A DNA stretch of 64,000 bases from Mesostigma viride (GCA_009746045.1 RPFO01000015.1:3526764-3590763); one strand, 5' to 3'. Numbered from the stretch's first letter, positions 40,800 to 51,449 are shown. Made by a program: numbers and translations. Notes: generated by a model from the letters alone, not told the origin.

Positions 40800-41720
40800 A
40801 GCTAGGCGATGGTGATTGGGGCTACCAGTTGCATGCCACGGCCGCTGCTGCTAGACGGGACGGAGGTCCCGTTCCGTCACTGCTTCAAGCTGCTGGGGAG
40901 CATGCTCCCCGACGCCGCCCATGCATGGAAACTAGCATCGGCCTGGCTCCGCTCGCTCAACCCCTACTGGCACTCGAAGACCCTGGGCGAGGACCCCAAG
41001 CGCGTGCTCTTCAAGGTCCTAGTCCTCTGACACGGTGCTCACGTATGGCTCCGAGGCATCGGGACGCTCACGGACAAGATGGCTGCCCGGCTGGACGGCA
41101 CGGTTTACAGGATGCTCCGACAGGTCCTGAACGTAGGATTTTCAACACATAGGTCGTTAGAGTCTTGTATAAGGGTATGCCTTGCATTACGGACGAGATT
41201 AGGCAGTGTAGGATAGCATTCGTAGGACATCTTGCTCGCACCAGTCAGGTAGACACCACCCTCGGTCTGGCCGGCCCCCAGCGGCTTGGCCAGCCAGGGC
41301 GGCGGCATATCCTGACCTGGCCTGGCCCCAAGGACATTCCTAGAAACATTGGTAAACCTGCCATGAACTATTATACACAGCAATTGCTGGCCGACCTAGT
41401 GGTCCCAGCCCAGTTTGAACACCGCATGCATGTCCTCCCTCTCTCTTGCTTGGACTGCAATGCAGAACAAGAAGAGGTGGAGGACGATTGTCCAGGCCCA
41501 CACGCCAGCCCCTGTGGGCAAGGCCCCCCCCCCCCCAGGACGAAGGGGCGCTTTGCTGAGTATGTAGTGTAGTTAGGATTTTCCAGATGAGCTTAGAGTT
41601 AGCTTACTTAGGTTTCGCGGCGTCGCTCACCTCCATCCATCAAGCAAGGGAATACGTGCTACATGATCTTTCCACGGTCGAGTCATGTTATAATTTAATT
41701 AAATTTAATTTAATGGCTTG
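40800..41720 (+). pseudogene. LINE RT C-terminal region, further family
   Basis: Encodes HCFKLLGSMLPDAAHAWKLA, then RVLFKVLVL, a break, and after another frameshift CRIAFVGHLARTSQVDT and GRRHILTWPGPK. Parallel in layout to the element at 35948 but clearly different in sequence. Ends with AGTCATGTTATAATTT and an (AATTTA)n tail near 41680-41715. Confidence 0.65.
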
Positions 41721-41785
41721 GGCATGGCATCTCAGCAGAGAGCAACTCTCTGCATGGGCAAAGCATGACTAAATAATGCTATGCA

Positions 41786-42205
41786 TCATGCGCACCAAGC
41801 CCGCCCATGCAGCCTGGGCGTTATGTCCTCACCTGGCGTGCCCCAGGCCGCGCGCGGCAGGGCCGCCACCCGTGGACTTTTCATGATAGAGTCGGCATGG
41901 ACATGTGCTACACTAGACGTGACAGGCTCACACCCGGGCAGCCTCCTGCATGGTTTGTCTGTAATATGGAGGCAGATGGTACGGTAGGATATAGATGGCA
42001 AGTAGTGATGAAGGAGACCACCCCCAAGTCTGTGGGGGCTCCGCGTGTGACCGCGTACGGCATTCATAGCGATTCGGGCAGTGGTGCCCACAAACAACCC
42101 TGTAACTAGGACCTAGCTAGATAGCTTACACCATCCATTCCATCCCATGTTCCCCTCCCACTGAGGACTTATGCTCACGTCACTGACGCAGTCACGTGTC
42201 TACTA
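41786..42205 (+). mobile_element. RTE-like LINE 3-prime end copy
   Basis: Starts within the Arg/Pro-rich tail coding sequence (PGRYVLTWRAPGRARQGR) and runs through the CCCTCCCACTGAGGACTTAT tract to the CACGTG hairpin and ATTA tail. The upstream stretch 41714-41785 is a scrap of ORF1-only LINE 3-prime region. Confidence 0.75.
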
Positions 42206-42268
42206 ATTAATTAATCATGTGCAGGTGTGGAGCCCATGTCATAAGCACACATGTACATGGCTAGATAA

Positions 42269-42694
42269 TTAAGGGGACGTGGCGCGGCGAATATTTTCCG
42301 CGCGAAAAAATTCGCGGCACCGGCCGTACCGTGAAAAGTGGGTGCTCCGTGCGCGCACCACTTGCGGAAGTGGCCAGGGCGAGTGCGTTTAGGCGAAACT
42401 AGCAATGTAGGGCTAGAGAAATGCAAAACAAATGCTTGGATGTTGGAGACGATGATTCAATGATGTTGGGTTGCGGCGGTGTTGCGGCTCTGTCCTCTAC
42501 CGCCGCCTCTACCTTTAACCCATGTATAATCTTACCTAAGCTATAGTGAGGCGGCCGGTTGTAACTATACCCTGGGCGAAAGCTGGACGTGACGACCCTG
42601 ATCTCAATGCATTGACATATGTGTTACTGTAATATGCCATTAACAACTCACACCAAGACCATTTCAATTCAGGATAACGAAGGTAACACCTTAA
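42269..42694. mobile_element. Short TTAA-bounded element, about 420 bp
   Basis: TTAA at 42269-42272 followed by GGGGACGTGGCGCGG and a 120 bp end related to that at 42695 (paired GCGAATATTTTCCGCGCG, ACCGTGAAAAGTG, GTGCGCGCACC). The right side ends GGTAACACC before TTAA (42691-42694), which also serves as left flank of the next element. No coding sequence. Confidence 0.45.
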
Positions 42695-44579
42695 GGGGAC
42701 ATGACACCCGGGACTTTTTTGGCGCCAAAAAAGTCGGGACGGTACCGACGGACCGTGAAATTGTGGTGCACAGTGCGCGCACCGTGCGGAGGTGGCCATG
42801 GCGACGTGCGTTCCGTTAAAATATGGCTAATCCGGCGGGCGACAGGCCGAAAAATTAAGCCGATGGTTAAAAGTGATGTTCTATTATGATGTTTCATAGC
42901 CAGATCTGCACTATTTGCAAATTCGCTGCCTTTGTTGGTACAGATTTGCACGGGGGTCTCATCCAACAATTTGGCCGCGATGAATAATCTAGCATGCGTG
43001 CCTGCGACGGTAGAACTCGATATTCGTGGGTTGTATTGATGCAGTAAGAGCCGTTTAGTAACGGACACCATGAAAATAACCTAAGCGTCTTCGATCTGCG
43101 GCCATTTCCTGTCATTTCTAAAATGATTTCGTTCAGGCCTGCGCGATCCGCGGTTAATCCATCCATGGTTGGCTGGCTTTTCTTGCGCGCCTGGGTAGGA
43201 AATAATGCCGGCCGTGGTACGTTGATTTGCCACATGTCACCGCCCAGTCTGTTTGCGCTCTTAATGAACCTGGCATGAAACTTTTGGCGCCGTTTCTGGG
43301 TTCTTCTTGCTATTTTGTTCTCCACTTGTTGCAGTTGTGCTATCAGATTTTTCGCAGCTTTCAATGGTTTTCCTTACGCTGCGTATGCCATGCTTCCTAA
43401 AGCTGCCCAGATTTGATCGGGCAGTTATCTGGCTTTGCTACGCTTCCTGTATGGAGGTTTTCACACGGTAGACATTCTATATTGCGTAGTCAAGGACCCT
43501 AGCTGCCTGGGAGCGGCATCACCGTTGCAAGGAGCTGGCGAGCTCATAAACGCCTGTCATGGCTCTTCAGCCTGCTGGAAAACAAGGTTGTTGTATGGAA
43601 GGTGAGAATATGTGAGTTACTTATCACATCCCCACCTGTTTAGCCTCCTACATGGCTTGTACTTCCTAGATGATAGGGATCAGGTCGTTATGGCTATGAA
43701 GGATGCACCTTTTATCCATAAGCGTCATGACATGGTGTTGGCTATGACTGACTCCCGCAAGCGGTCATACCTGCTCATAGTGGTTGAAGAGTTGGTGGTT
43801 GTTTTCTTCAAGCATCTAGCATTTGTTTTTCGTGGTTCTGCCCCATTTGCAGGGGGCAAGCTTAGGAATGTGCTCATGGTATTGCCTCATGTCATGGTGC
43901 ACCAAGCATGCAGGCTGGCAGCTATAACAAGATGTAATATGGGCAAACTAGGTCAGAATGACCTGTAATTTGGTGGCAAGCTTCGTGATACATTAATTTA
44001 ATTAATTGCACTTGTTTTGGCCCAGTTTGTTGTGGGCAAGGGTGTCTTTGTGGTGGTGTTTGAGCTCCAAACCACAAAAGGCGATCATTTTTTTTTTGCA
44101 CATGACCATATTTCAATGTGGGTAAACGTGGTCAGAATGAGCTGAAACTTTGGGGCTGTGTGATTGCAACCCTGGGCCAATTTTGAATATAAGATTTGAC
44201 CCCATGGCATGTGTCTATGATTTGATATATTTTTTTAGGCACCAAAAAATACGTGTTTTGGGCTAAATTGTTTCAATGTGTCTAAACATGCTTATTCTGA
44301 CCTGCAAACTAGCTGGAATTAATGGCAAGGGTTGCAATTAGATGGGAATATATGATTTGGCCACATTGGGTTTGCCCATTGTTCTAGGGAAAATCGGCCA
44401 AAAATAGCGTCTTTTTCTATTTTTAGCACATGACTGTCACATGGTGGGGGGTAGTACCCCCCCAAGTGGTTGGAAAATTTTTTTTTTATCATATTTATGG
44501 TCCCCCATCATAACTGGATTTTTATAACATGCCTAGGTATGGTTTCCAGAAAAGTGCCCTTTTGGGGTGTCATGTCCCC
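42695..44579. mobile_element. TTAA-associated element with GGGGACATGACACCC inverted ends, 1.89 kb
   Basis: Left end GGGGACATGACACCC follows TTAA at 42691-42694. Right end GGGTGTCATGTCCCC (44565-44579) is its exact reverse complement, but is followed by GTGA rather than TTAA. The length nearly equals the element at 27170-29045 (1876 bp), and one end is homologous. A frame at 43612-43968 (118 codons) has no recognised similarity. Superfamily is uncertain. Confidence 0.55.
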
Positions 44580-44597
44580 GTGACCCTAGCTAAAATG

Positions 44598-44950
44598 TGT
44601 TACAATTCATAACACACGCCGAGTGCCAACACGAGGGGTAGAACGTGCACAAATGATCACTAACGGTCAGGCATGCTCGGGCCGACATGGCCCTCGCACA
44701 CATGAACCACGCTGTTCCACTACAGTACATCTACACGGAGGATAAGGACCACTAATAAAGTACGTGGCGCGGCGCAAATGCACCGATGCACCGAACTACC
44801 GTAACATACAACAAGGGCCCAATGAACACTGTCCACCGGTACTAGCTACACGTAAACCTACATAGGAAAGCCAGTGGCTGTTTCGGAACGGCTAAGGCAA
44901 AGGACCTAATTTACGTCCGTAACTACAGCAGTTTGTTACGCGACGTAACA
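44598..44950 (-). repeat. Putative 3-prime LTR, 353 bp
   Basis: Has TGTTAC...GTAACA termini and is immediately preceded, on the minus strand, by a G-rich polypurine tract. It lies downstream of the minus-strand PHD-finger ORF, with sequence continuity restored when the LINE at 45350-45698 is removed. No second LTR is seen in the window. Confidence 0.55.
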
Positions 44951-44963
44951 CCTCCCCCCCCGC
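44951..44963 (-). other. Polypurine tract next to the LTR
   Basis: On the minus strand reads GCGGGGGGGGAGG directly before TGTTACG, the expected primer for plus-strand DNA synthesis in an LTR retrotransposon. Bases 44964-45349 are 3-prime internal sequence without a recognised ORF. Confidence 0.5.
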
Positions 44964-45349
44964 AAAGGTAGGGAGCCCTCTCCCTACGCACAGGGAGGAA
45001 ACCAAAGGGGTAGGAATAACCTAACGCACCCAACAAAAGCCTAACACAATCGACTGACCATCCAAGGCCCAAAGCAAAAACATGCTAACCTCAGGTCCAC
45101 CCCGAATGGTGTAGGGCTCACCAGCACCAAGCCTGGTGAGAGGTTCCCCAAACTGCATGGCACTGAGGCCTTGCCGGGAGGGACGGCACTATAGGCAGGA
45201 CACACAGAGAAAACAACGTTAACACTAAGGACCAGGAACGACTAACCAACTGGCCAAGCCCTGAGGGCGACTCTATCTATATACCGCGAAGGGACAACAC
45301 CCTCAGGTCGGGCCTGGGGCCCACTATCTATAGTTGCCATCAGTCTGGA

Positions 45350-45698
45350 CTTTTCGTGCCGCCACCCGTGGACTTTTCGTGATAGACTCGGCATGGACAT
45401 GTGCTACACTAGACGTGACGGGCTCACCCCCGGGCAGCCTCCTGGTTTGTCTGTAATATGGAGGCATGCAGATGGTGCGCAAGGATAGATGGCAAGTAGT
45501 GATGAAGGAGACCACCCCCAACCAAGCCTGTGGGGGCTCCGCGTGTGACCAAGTATGGCATTCATAGCGATTCGGGCCGCGGTGCCCACACCCCTGTAAC
45601 TAGGACCTAGATAGCTTACCCCATCCGGCATTCCATCCCATGACAGTTCCCCTCCCACTGAGGACTTATGCTCACGTGACGCAGTCACGTGTCTATTA
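45350..45698 (+). mobile_element. RTE-like LINE 3-prime copy with 11 bp duplication
   Basis: 5-prime truncated copy ending in the CACGTGACGCAGTCACGTG hairpin. ATCAGTCTGGA flanks it at 45339-45349 and 45699-45709. The insertion sits in the 3-prime region of the minus-strand LTR element. Confidence 0.9.
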
Positions 45699-45882
45699 AT
45701 CAGTCTGGAAGGTACCGCGCGTGGCCATCAGGACATCCAGGTACGCGTGGTATAGTGAGCCACATCATCAGCATTGTCATGCCTGTCTACCGTGAGGAAA
45801 ACATCGGCCCAAGTGCCGTCAGGAAAGAGGCCCAGGAAGGCCCAGAAGTACCGGTGCATGCTGGGTGAGGACCACCTGGCCC

Positions 45883-47050
45883 CTAGCCCAGTCCAGGAAA
45901 CCGCAGGCGAAAAGCTAGCCGAAGGAAGGGCTCAGCAGCCAGCACGCAGAGTGCCCGAAGGAAAACGCGGTGGTACCGAACCCGGTCGCGCATGCCCGTC
46001 AGGGGAAGAACAGGTCCAGCAGCGGCTCCACGTTGGCAGGCCAAAGACGAATGTGCCGGACTCTCTCGAGCCCGCCACCGACGTGCGCACTGCCGCGACC
46101 TGAAGGTCTCCTCCAGGTACTCACTAGCCCTCGGAGGTAGGTGTCCGCGGACGTCCAGGCCCTGACCAGGCAAGGGAGCCGGACGGCGGGCGTCCCACTC
46201 GAGAGCGGGCTGAAGGCGCACAGCGTAGGTCTCACCAGGCCTAGCAGGGCACTCCACGAAAATAGCATCCGAGGCCATAATACCCAGAGGAGGGGGATAG
46301 GCCCACTGGTACCCACAGTACGTGAAGCACGGCTCGTTGTGGCGCCGGGCCCAGCGATACAGCACACGACGAACCAGGATCTCACCCTGGAAGATGGGAT
46401 GTCAGGAGGACGCGGGTCGGCCACCGCCGTGCTGGCCGGAGGCCGGTGGATCCCCAGAGCTAGGCGGGGCAGGGCCAGGGGACCCCGCGGAGGGGCCGGA
46501 CGTGACGGCGCGTGGGAGAGCGGGAGCACGGTGTGGAACCCGGCTCCACGAGGTCCGCAAGGCCCAGGAGAGGGTCCAGCGAGGGGCGCGGGAGGGGGCG
46601 CGGGCCGAATGGGATCCCGGCGCGGGGTCGACACGGCCGCGCGTCGGGAGCCTAGCCGGGGCGGCCGAGGCGGGGCCACGCAATGAGGGCACGCCCAAGA
46701 ACCCGGGGGACTGGCAGCCGGAAGAGGGGCGGGACCAAGCAGCGCGTGTGCCAGCCGCATTGGCACGAATCACACGTACTAGGAGACGGGGGGCATCCTC
46801 ACCACTGTGGCAGACCTCGCACACAAGCGAGAGTGGCACAGGGGCGCCACGACCGCCATCGTCCAGGTCGCCCATCTCCTGCAGTTGCGCCGCGATGCGT
46901 AGTAAGGACCGACGCGGCGCAGGGGCGCCACTAGGCAGCGCATGCCGCGCCCGGGAGGTGCGGCGTCGTGAAGGAGGCATGGGGGAGGTGCGTAAAACAA
47001 CGGAACGGGAAGCGCGAGGTGGAGAGCCGGATGCGGACGCGGGGGGTTTG
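45883..47050 (-). pseudogene. PHD-finger ORF of a minus-strand LTR retrotransposon, frameshifted
   Basis: On the minus strand, frames in sequence give an N-terminal QLQEMGDLDDG, then CEVCHSGEDAPRLLV, CDSCQCGWHTRCLVPPL and GSWACPHC: a C4HC3 PHD zinc finger at about 46680-46832, broken by two single-base shifts (near 46783 and 46710, the latter in a G/C homopolymer). After a Pro/Arg/Ala-rich linker come RWARRHNEPCFTYCGYQW, IMASDAIFVECPARPGET and further sequence to about 45883, which I do not recognise. PHD fingers usually read histone tails. Position just upstream of a polypurine tract and LTR suggests the 3-prime ORF or integrase tail of the element (inference); a captured host gene is the alternative. 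Confidence 0.6.
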
Positions 47051-47089
47051 GGGGGCGGCAGCCCCCCAACGCGGGGCGGCCGCCGCACC

Positions 47090-47505
47090 GCCGCACCTCA
47101 GCGCAGTTTTTTTCAGCTGTGCATGGAGAAAAAAACGTGTCTCAATCCAGGAACCCCCGTCGGTTCATGTCAGCCTAGAAAACTGGAGCGATGGAGCCAC
47201 AACTAACGGGAAATTCGCATTCAAATTCGCCTAGCCCACGGGTCACAAGTGGCCGACAGGTAGATATGCAGCCAGCCCCGGGCGTGTCGCAGACAGTAAT
47301 CACTACCGTAGGCCGCGGTGCCGCACCTCAGCGCAGTTTTTTTCAGCTGTGCATGGAGAAAAAAACGTGTCTCAATCCAGGAACCCCCGTCGGTTCATGT
47401 CAGCCTAGAAAACTGGAGCGATGGAGCCACAACTAACGGGAAATCCGCATTCAAATTCGCCTAGCCCATGGGTCACAAGTGCATGGCCGACAGGTAGATG
47501 CAGCC
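47090..47505. repeat. 230 bp tandem duplication
   Basis: GCCGCACCTCAGCGCAG starts at 47090 and again at 47320. The two units are nearly identical through the GGTCACAAGTG segment. Non-coding; bases 47506-47759 hold nothing recognised. Confidence 0.9.
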
Positions 47506-47759
47506 AGCTGTTGCATCCCAAGGCAACAATACTGTAGCATGATAAAGTGATCAACGTGTGACAGTCCGCCGCTGGAAGCGGACAAAACGGACAAGTATTT
47601 TTAGAGTTAGCTTGTGCCAATCGGAGGGGACCGGCCCGGTCACCGTCCGTTTGGTGTGTTAGAAGTATAGTCGTGGCACACTATTTTGTACACTTCTGAT
47701 CGAGCCGACCAAGAGTCGTGAGATAGTTTGTGTGTGTGCCAAACGACCCTAAGTGTGTG

Positions 47760-47913
47760 AAGTTGTACAAGCTACTGCTTATACTTTTTATGCGCAAACC
47801 TTTTAGCTAAGGTTAACGCATATTCTTACATCCTGCGCAGGATGTAAGAATATGCGTTAACCTTAGCTAAAAGGTTTGCGCATAAAAAGTATAAGCAGTA
47901 GCTTGTACAACTT
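47760..47913. repeat. Perfect 154 bp palindrome
   Basis: 77 bp arms meet without spacer at 47836/47837 (TCCTGC/GCAGGA). The outermost 30 bp of the arm (AAGTTGTACAAGCTACTGCT and onward) also occurs as a direct copy at 48161-48190. No gene. Bases 47914-48666 otherwise contain nested ATTCGATATCG repeats near 47980-48015 and a T-arm-like GAGGTTTCGAACCC at about 48122, with no recognised LTR. Confidence 0.9.
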
Positions 47914-48666
47914 AAAACCTTTGCGCGTTGGGGCGGAATATTAAGCGGCTCCCTAACTAGGGTTTTACTTCCGCATCGAATTACTAATTCGATATCGAAT
48001 TACTGATTCGATATTAATCCCGGGAAGGTCCGATATCTACCTCGCTAGGCGATTAATTAGGTCCGACCGGTGCCCCGGCGGATCCTCCCAAATAATCCCT
48101 ACTCGGCACTGTCCCCACCACGAGGTTTCGAACCCATGACTTCCGCGCCGCGCCGGTTCTAAGTTGTACAAGCTACTGCTTATACTTTTTAACTTCTATG
48201 TTTGTTCAGGGCCGGTTGGCTCGGTGTCTGTTCGTGTGGTCAAGAGACAAGTTGTAGCGCGTGGCGGCGACGCACGCCACGCGGTTGTCAAAGTATATGA
48301 GTTGAGTAACTCTAGAGCCCTAGGATCTGGCTCTAAGTTCCCCATGCCCGTCCGCACGCCTTCCGCTAGCGTCCGCTAAGCCGCCGGCTATAATCCGGCG
48401 GTCCGATGCGGTCGACCGGTCTAAGGGCGGCGCCTAGGGCCGGCGCCACCTAGGCCCCAGTCCGGGGCCTAGTTATCCGGGTCGGTACGGACAGCTAGCC
48501 TGTCCCACGGTTACGGCTAACCGGATAGGCTTTGCTGGCTAAGACATAAACCAGTGGTTGGCCAGCTCCGACAGCAGTTCTCTGTGTTCACCTTATCCCA
48601 AGCTCAACGTGACCGACCGCCATAGCTGAGCCGGTCGGGCTTTAACTTGTATTCATAAAAATCCCG

Positions 48667-49370
48667 ATGGCTTCCGGTACACGGAGCCGCACGGGCGAAC
48701 ACACAGATACGCCAAGTGGCGAGGCCGCAGGGTCCGTCCTGCCACGCTTTAGTGCGGACGAGGCCACGAGGTTGATGCAAACCCTCGTGGCGCAACCTGA
48801 ACTGGCCAAGCAGTTCAAGCATTTGATGCTTGCTGCTGACGATGCACTGAATCGCGGCCCTCTCAAGCAAACGGAGGTGCCCGCTGATCTACCTGCCGAC
48901 TATACGGCGGACGACGCAGCAGATTTTCTAGCTGCTCTCAAGCGTCTGCGCGATGGACGCGCAGACAAAGATTCGGAGCTGATTGGCAAGTTCCGTGCAG
49001 TATTCTGCAGTACAACAAAGCACCCAAACATTGCCAATCTAGTTCGCATTGCGGACGACAACAAACAAACCTGGGAAGTTTTTTACAACGGTCTAGATGC
49101 CCACTTGTCGCGGTCTAAGGAAGAGGCCGACGAGCAAGCCTTCAACGACTTCGAGGGCTATGCAGTTAATAAGGCAAATTTGCCCGGGGCTGCACGTGAT
49201 TTCCAGGTCTTCGTGCACAAGCACAAGCTGCTAGATACTCTCAAGCCCATTTTCCTGTGCAATCGATTTCTCAAGAAATGCGACCTGTCGTCGGATGTGC
49301 ATCTGACCATAGCGACGGAACTCAAAAAGAAGAGTGCTGTCAGTTTCGACGAGGGCATGCTGTATTTATC
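48667..49370 (+). CDS. Copia-like Gag, N-terminal part
   Basis: Starts MASGTRSRTGEHTDTP, the same first seven residues as the Gag at 1294. Helix-rich sequence follows (SADEATRLMQTLVAQPELAK, then FLAALKRLRDGRADKD) without further family motifs I can name. The frame stays open to 49506 but loses Gag-like composition after LYLSHASR near 49370, where a shift leads into the next segment. Confidence 0.7.
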
Positions 49371-49625
49371 TCATGCTTCAAGAGTGCGCAGTCCAAGCCG
49401 GCTGCCTCGGCTGCTCTGCCATCCCTGCGCAAGGTGGATACCGGCGCGTCTTCTTCTTCAGGCGCAGAGGCTCCAATTACGCGGTCGGAGCTTACGGCCA
49501 TCCTGAAAAAGGTCGTCGGCCACGGCAACAACGGGGGCCAGCGAGGGCGCAAGCGCGGGCATGGTGGCGACGCCAAGCAGGGTGATAATCCCCCGGCCAA
49601 AGCGGCAGCAGGGGGCGTCTACTGA
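49371..49625 (+). CDS. Gag C-terminal segment in a shifted frame
   Basis: Continues the Gag in the second frame: CFKSAQSKPAASAALPSL, RSELTAILKKVVGHGN and a Gly/Arg-rich GGQRGRKRGHGGDAKQGD, ending at 49625. The basic stretch and position just before the zinc knuckles fit the nucleocapsid end of Gag. Compensating frameshifts on both sides suggest decay. Confidence 0.6.
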   Translation, partial: SCFKSAQSKPAASAALPSLRKVDTGASSSSGAEAPITRSELTAILKKVVGHGNNGGQRGRKRGHGGDAKQGDNPPAKAAAGGVY

Positions 49626-50697
49626 CCGCAAGCAACGCTGTGAGCGCTGCTTCGGACGTCGCCATGTCCGGGATGACTGCCGAGTTCGCCCGGACCTGGA
49701 GCTCGAGGACAACCTTTGCCGCAAGTGCCACGACGTTCTGCGTGGTCACAGCGTGGAGGCGTGCAAGGCCAAGCGCATCGTCGTCCACGGCACACGCGAG
49801 GAGTGGGCAGAGCGACGGGCAGCACGAAAGTCAGGTGAGAGCACGCTCGATACCCCTTCTTTTGCTCAATGCGTCACGCTGAACCGGGCCGTCGTAGAGC
49901 CTGACGTCGTTCCTAAAAGCAACGTGACTGCATCCTCTGTCTCATTCCGTGATGTGCTCACGCAATCCGTTGATGCTGCTCTGGCTCTGTCGCGCCAGGA
50001 TCACGTGCTTCCTGAGCACGGGTCTACAATGCGTGACCTAAGCAATGTGGTGTCTTCTAGGTCGGGTGTGTACAACGCCGAGCGACCAAGCACTACTGCA
50101 GCACCCCAGCTAGATACTGGGGCGGTTGGGCCTATGAGGAATGTTGTGACAGTGCAAGAGAATGCTGGGCGGGCAGATGTTCTCGGTACACACCACCCTA
50201 GTGTGGATCTTCACATTGGCAAGGTGCTCACACGGGCGGCCTTTCGTGCAGCCTCTGAAGCTGCCCAGTTAGCCAATGTCACTACCCCAGTAGTCACCCC
50301 ACCTGTTGAGAATCCTGACAATGCCACTGCACCTCAGGCTGTCACCCTGAAACTGTTAGCATACCAGATGCACCGTGCATACGGGCATGAGGCCCAAGCC
50401 GAGGTAGAGGGGGCACACATGTTGGGGGCACCTTTATACAACGAGCTGAAGAATGTGCGTGCTCAGTGTCCTGCCTGCATCAAGATCAGGAAGAAGTCGC
50501 GTAGGCGGCATGCCAAGACTCCACCCTTGGAGCGAGGGTACCTTGTGGGGGATGTCATGCACATGGAAGGGGGGGACACCTATTTCATAGTCAAGGATAG
50601 GTTCAGCAAGGTCACCTACATTGAGCCGCTGCCCCACATGTTGAGGCTGACCTGCACAGGGCTATCAAGATCAGCCTGGCTTTCTTTCATCCCGTAG
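49561..50697 (+). CDS. Zinc knuckles and integrase N-terminal half
   Basis: Begins with a canonical CCHC knuckle, CERCFGRRHVRDDC, at 49639-49680, followed by a looser CRKCHDVLRGHSVEAC. After a Ser/Thr/Val-rich linker comes an integrase HHCC zinc-binding module: H and H in MHRAYGH near 50370, C and C in CPACIKIRKKSRR near 50470. The catalytic core then starts (GDVMHMEGGDTYFIVKDRFS, near 50548-50607, with the first Asp). The frame is lost after IEPLPHM and ends at 50697. Integrase joins element cDNA to the genome. Confidence 0.75.
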   Translation: MVATPSRVIIPRPKRQQGASTDRKQRCERCFGRRHVRDDCRVRPDLELEDNLCRKCHDVLRGHSVEACKAKRIVVHGTREEWAERRAARKSGESTLDTPSFAQCVTLNRAVVEPDVVPKSNVTASSVSFRDVLTQSVDAALALSRQDHVLPEHGSTMRDLSNVVSSRSGVYNAERPSTTAAPQLDTGAVGPMRNVVTVQENAGRADVLGTHHPSVDLHIGKVLTRAAFRAASEAAQLANVTTPVVTPPVENPDNATAPQAVTLKLLAYQMHRAYGHEAQAEVEGAHMLGAPLYNELKNVRAQCPACIKIRKKSRRRHAKTPPLERGYLVGDVMHMEGGDTYFIVKDRFSKVTYIEPLPHMLRLTCTGLSRSAWLSFIP

Positions 50698-51449
50698 TGG
50701 AGCTCATGCTAGACCAGCAGTTCCGCTGTGTGCAAGGTTTGCCGGGGATGGAGGCCGTGGTCATCGTGGGGCGTGAGGATCACGGCAATATGGGCATGAT
50801 AGATCGCACTGTAAGCTATGTCAAGACTGTGGCAGCCAAGCGACAGGATAACCCACATGGCAAATCCTACGCGGTCAAGACGGCGTGGTGCAAGGAGCTC
50901 ATGCATGTGTGCAACCATAGGCACGTGCTTGATGTCAAGGGCTTTGGGCTAGTCACGCCTCGGGGGCTGTCAGCGGGCACCTACTCACCCGAGGTAGTAG
51001 AGGCATACCAACAGCATCTACAGGATACCGCCGCCAAGCTGCGGCTCAAGGATGCCACGCTGCCTGATTTGTCTAGCGCTTTTGAGGTCGGGCAGTTGGT
51101 CATGTTCCACAAGGAGAGCTCGCCCAGCGGCAAACGGGGCACCATGCAGGGGCCTGGGGCCATCACAAAGTTAGACTGGCCGCTGCGGGTCATAGACATA
51201 GAGTGGAATGATCGGGTGTATAGGGTACCATGGGCATCGGTGGCAGGCTATAAGCAAGGGGATAGCATGGAGAGTGAGCTGGCAGCCAACAGGGCACTGG
51301 GGTGGGTAGTGAAGGATAATGCGCCTGTCGTAGCATCTGAGGTGGTACCCCACGGGTCGCTCCCAGGGGCAGACACAGCTACACCCCCCCCTCCCCTGGG
51401 CCCCAATATGACCCCGTGGATGGGTGGGATGAGGATGGGGTGGGTTTGA
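50697..51449 (+). CDS. Integrase C-terminal half
   Basis: A different frame from the preceding part. Contains an acidic and hydrophobic core remnant (EAVVIVGREDHGNMGMIDRT), then a C-terminal SH3-like segment (GQLVMFHKESSP ... GAITKLDWPLRVIDIEWNDR, VYRVPWASV). The last motif aligns with VYRLSWAHI in the minus-strand element at 63.9 kb, which supports the assignment. Ends in a Pro-rich linker; a shift near the C run at 51386 leads into the protease-RT frame. Confidence 0.6.
   Translation: MELMLDQQFRCVQGLPGMEAVVIVGREDHGNMGMIDRTVSYVKTVAAKRQDNPHGKSYAVKTAWCKELMHVCNHRHVLDVKGFGLVTPRGLSAGTYSPEVVEAYQQHLQDTAAKLRLKDATLPDLSSAFEVGQLVMFHKESSPSGKRGTMQGPGAITKLDWPLRVIDIEWNDRVYRVPWASVAGYKQGDSMESELAANRALGWVVKDNAPVVASEVVPHGSLPGADTATPPPPLGPNMTPWMGGMRMGWV

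Noticed and set aside
43612-43968. 118-codon frame in the TTAA element
   Set aside because: No family resemblance and no transposase motif; may be chance.
46322-47206. 294-codon plus-strand Gly/Arg-rich frame
   Set aside because: Antisense to the PHD-finger region; low complexity from GC-rich sequence.
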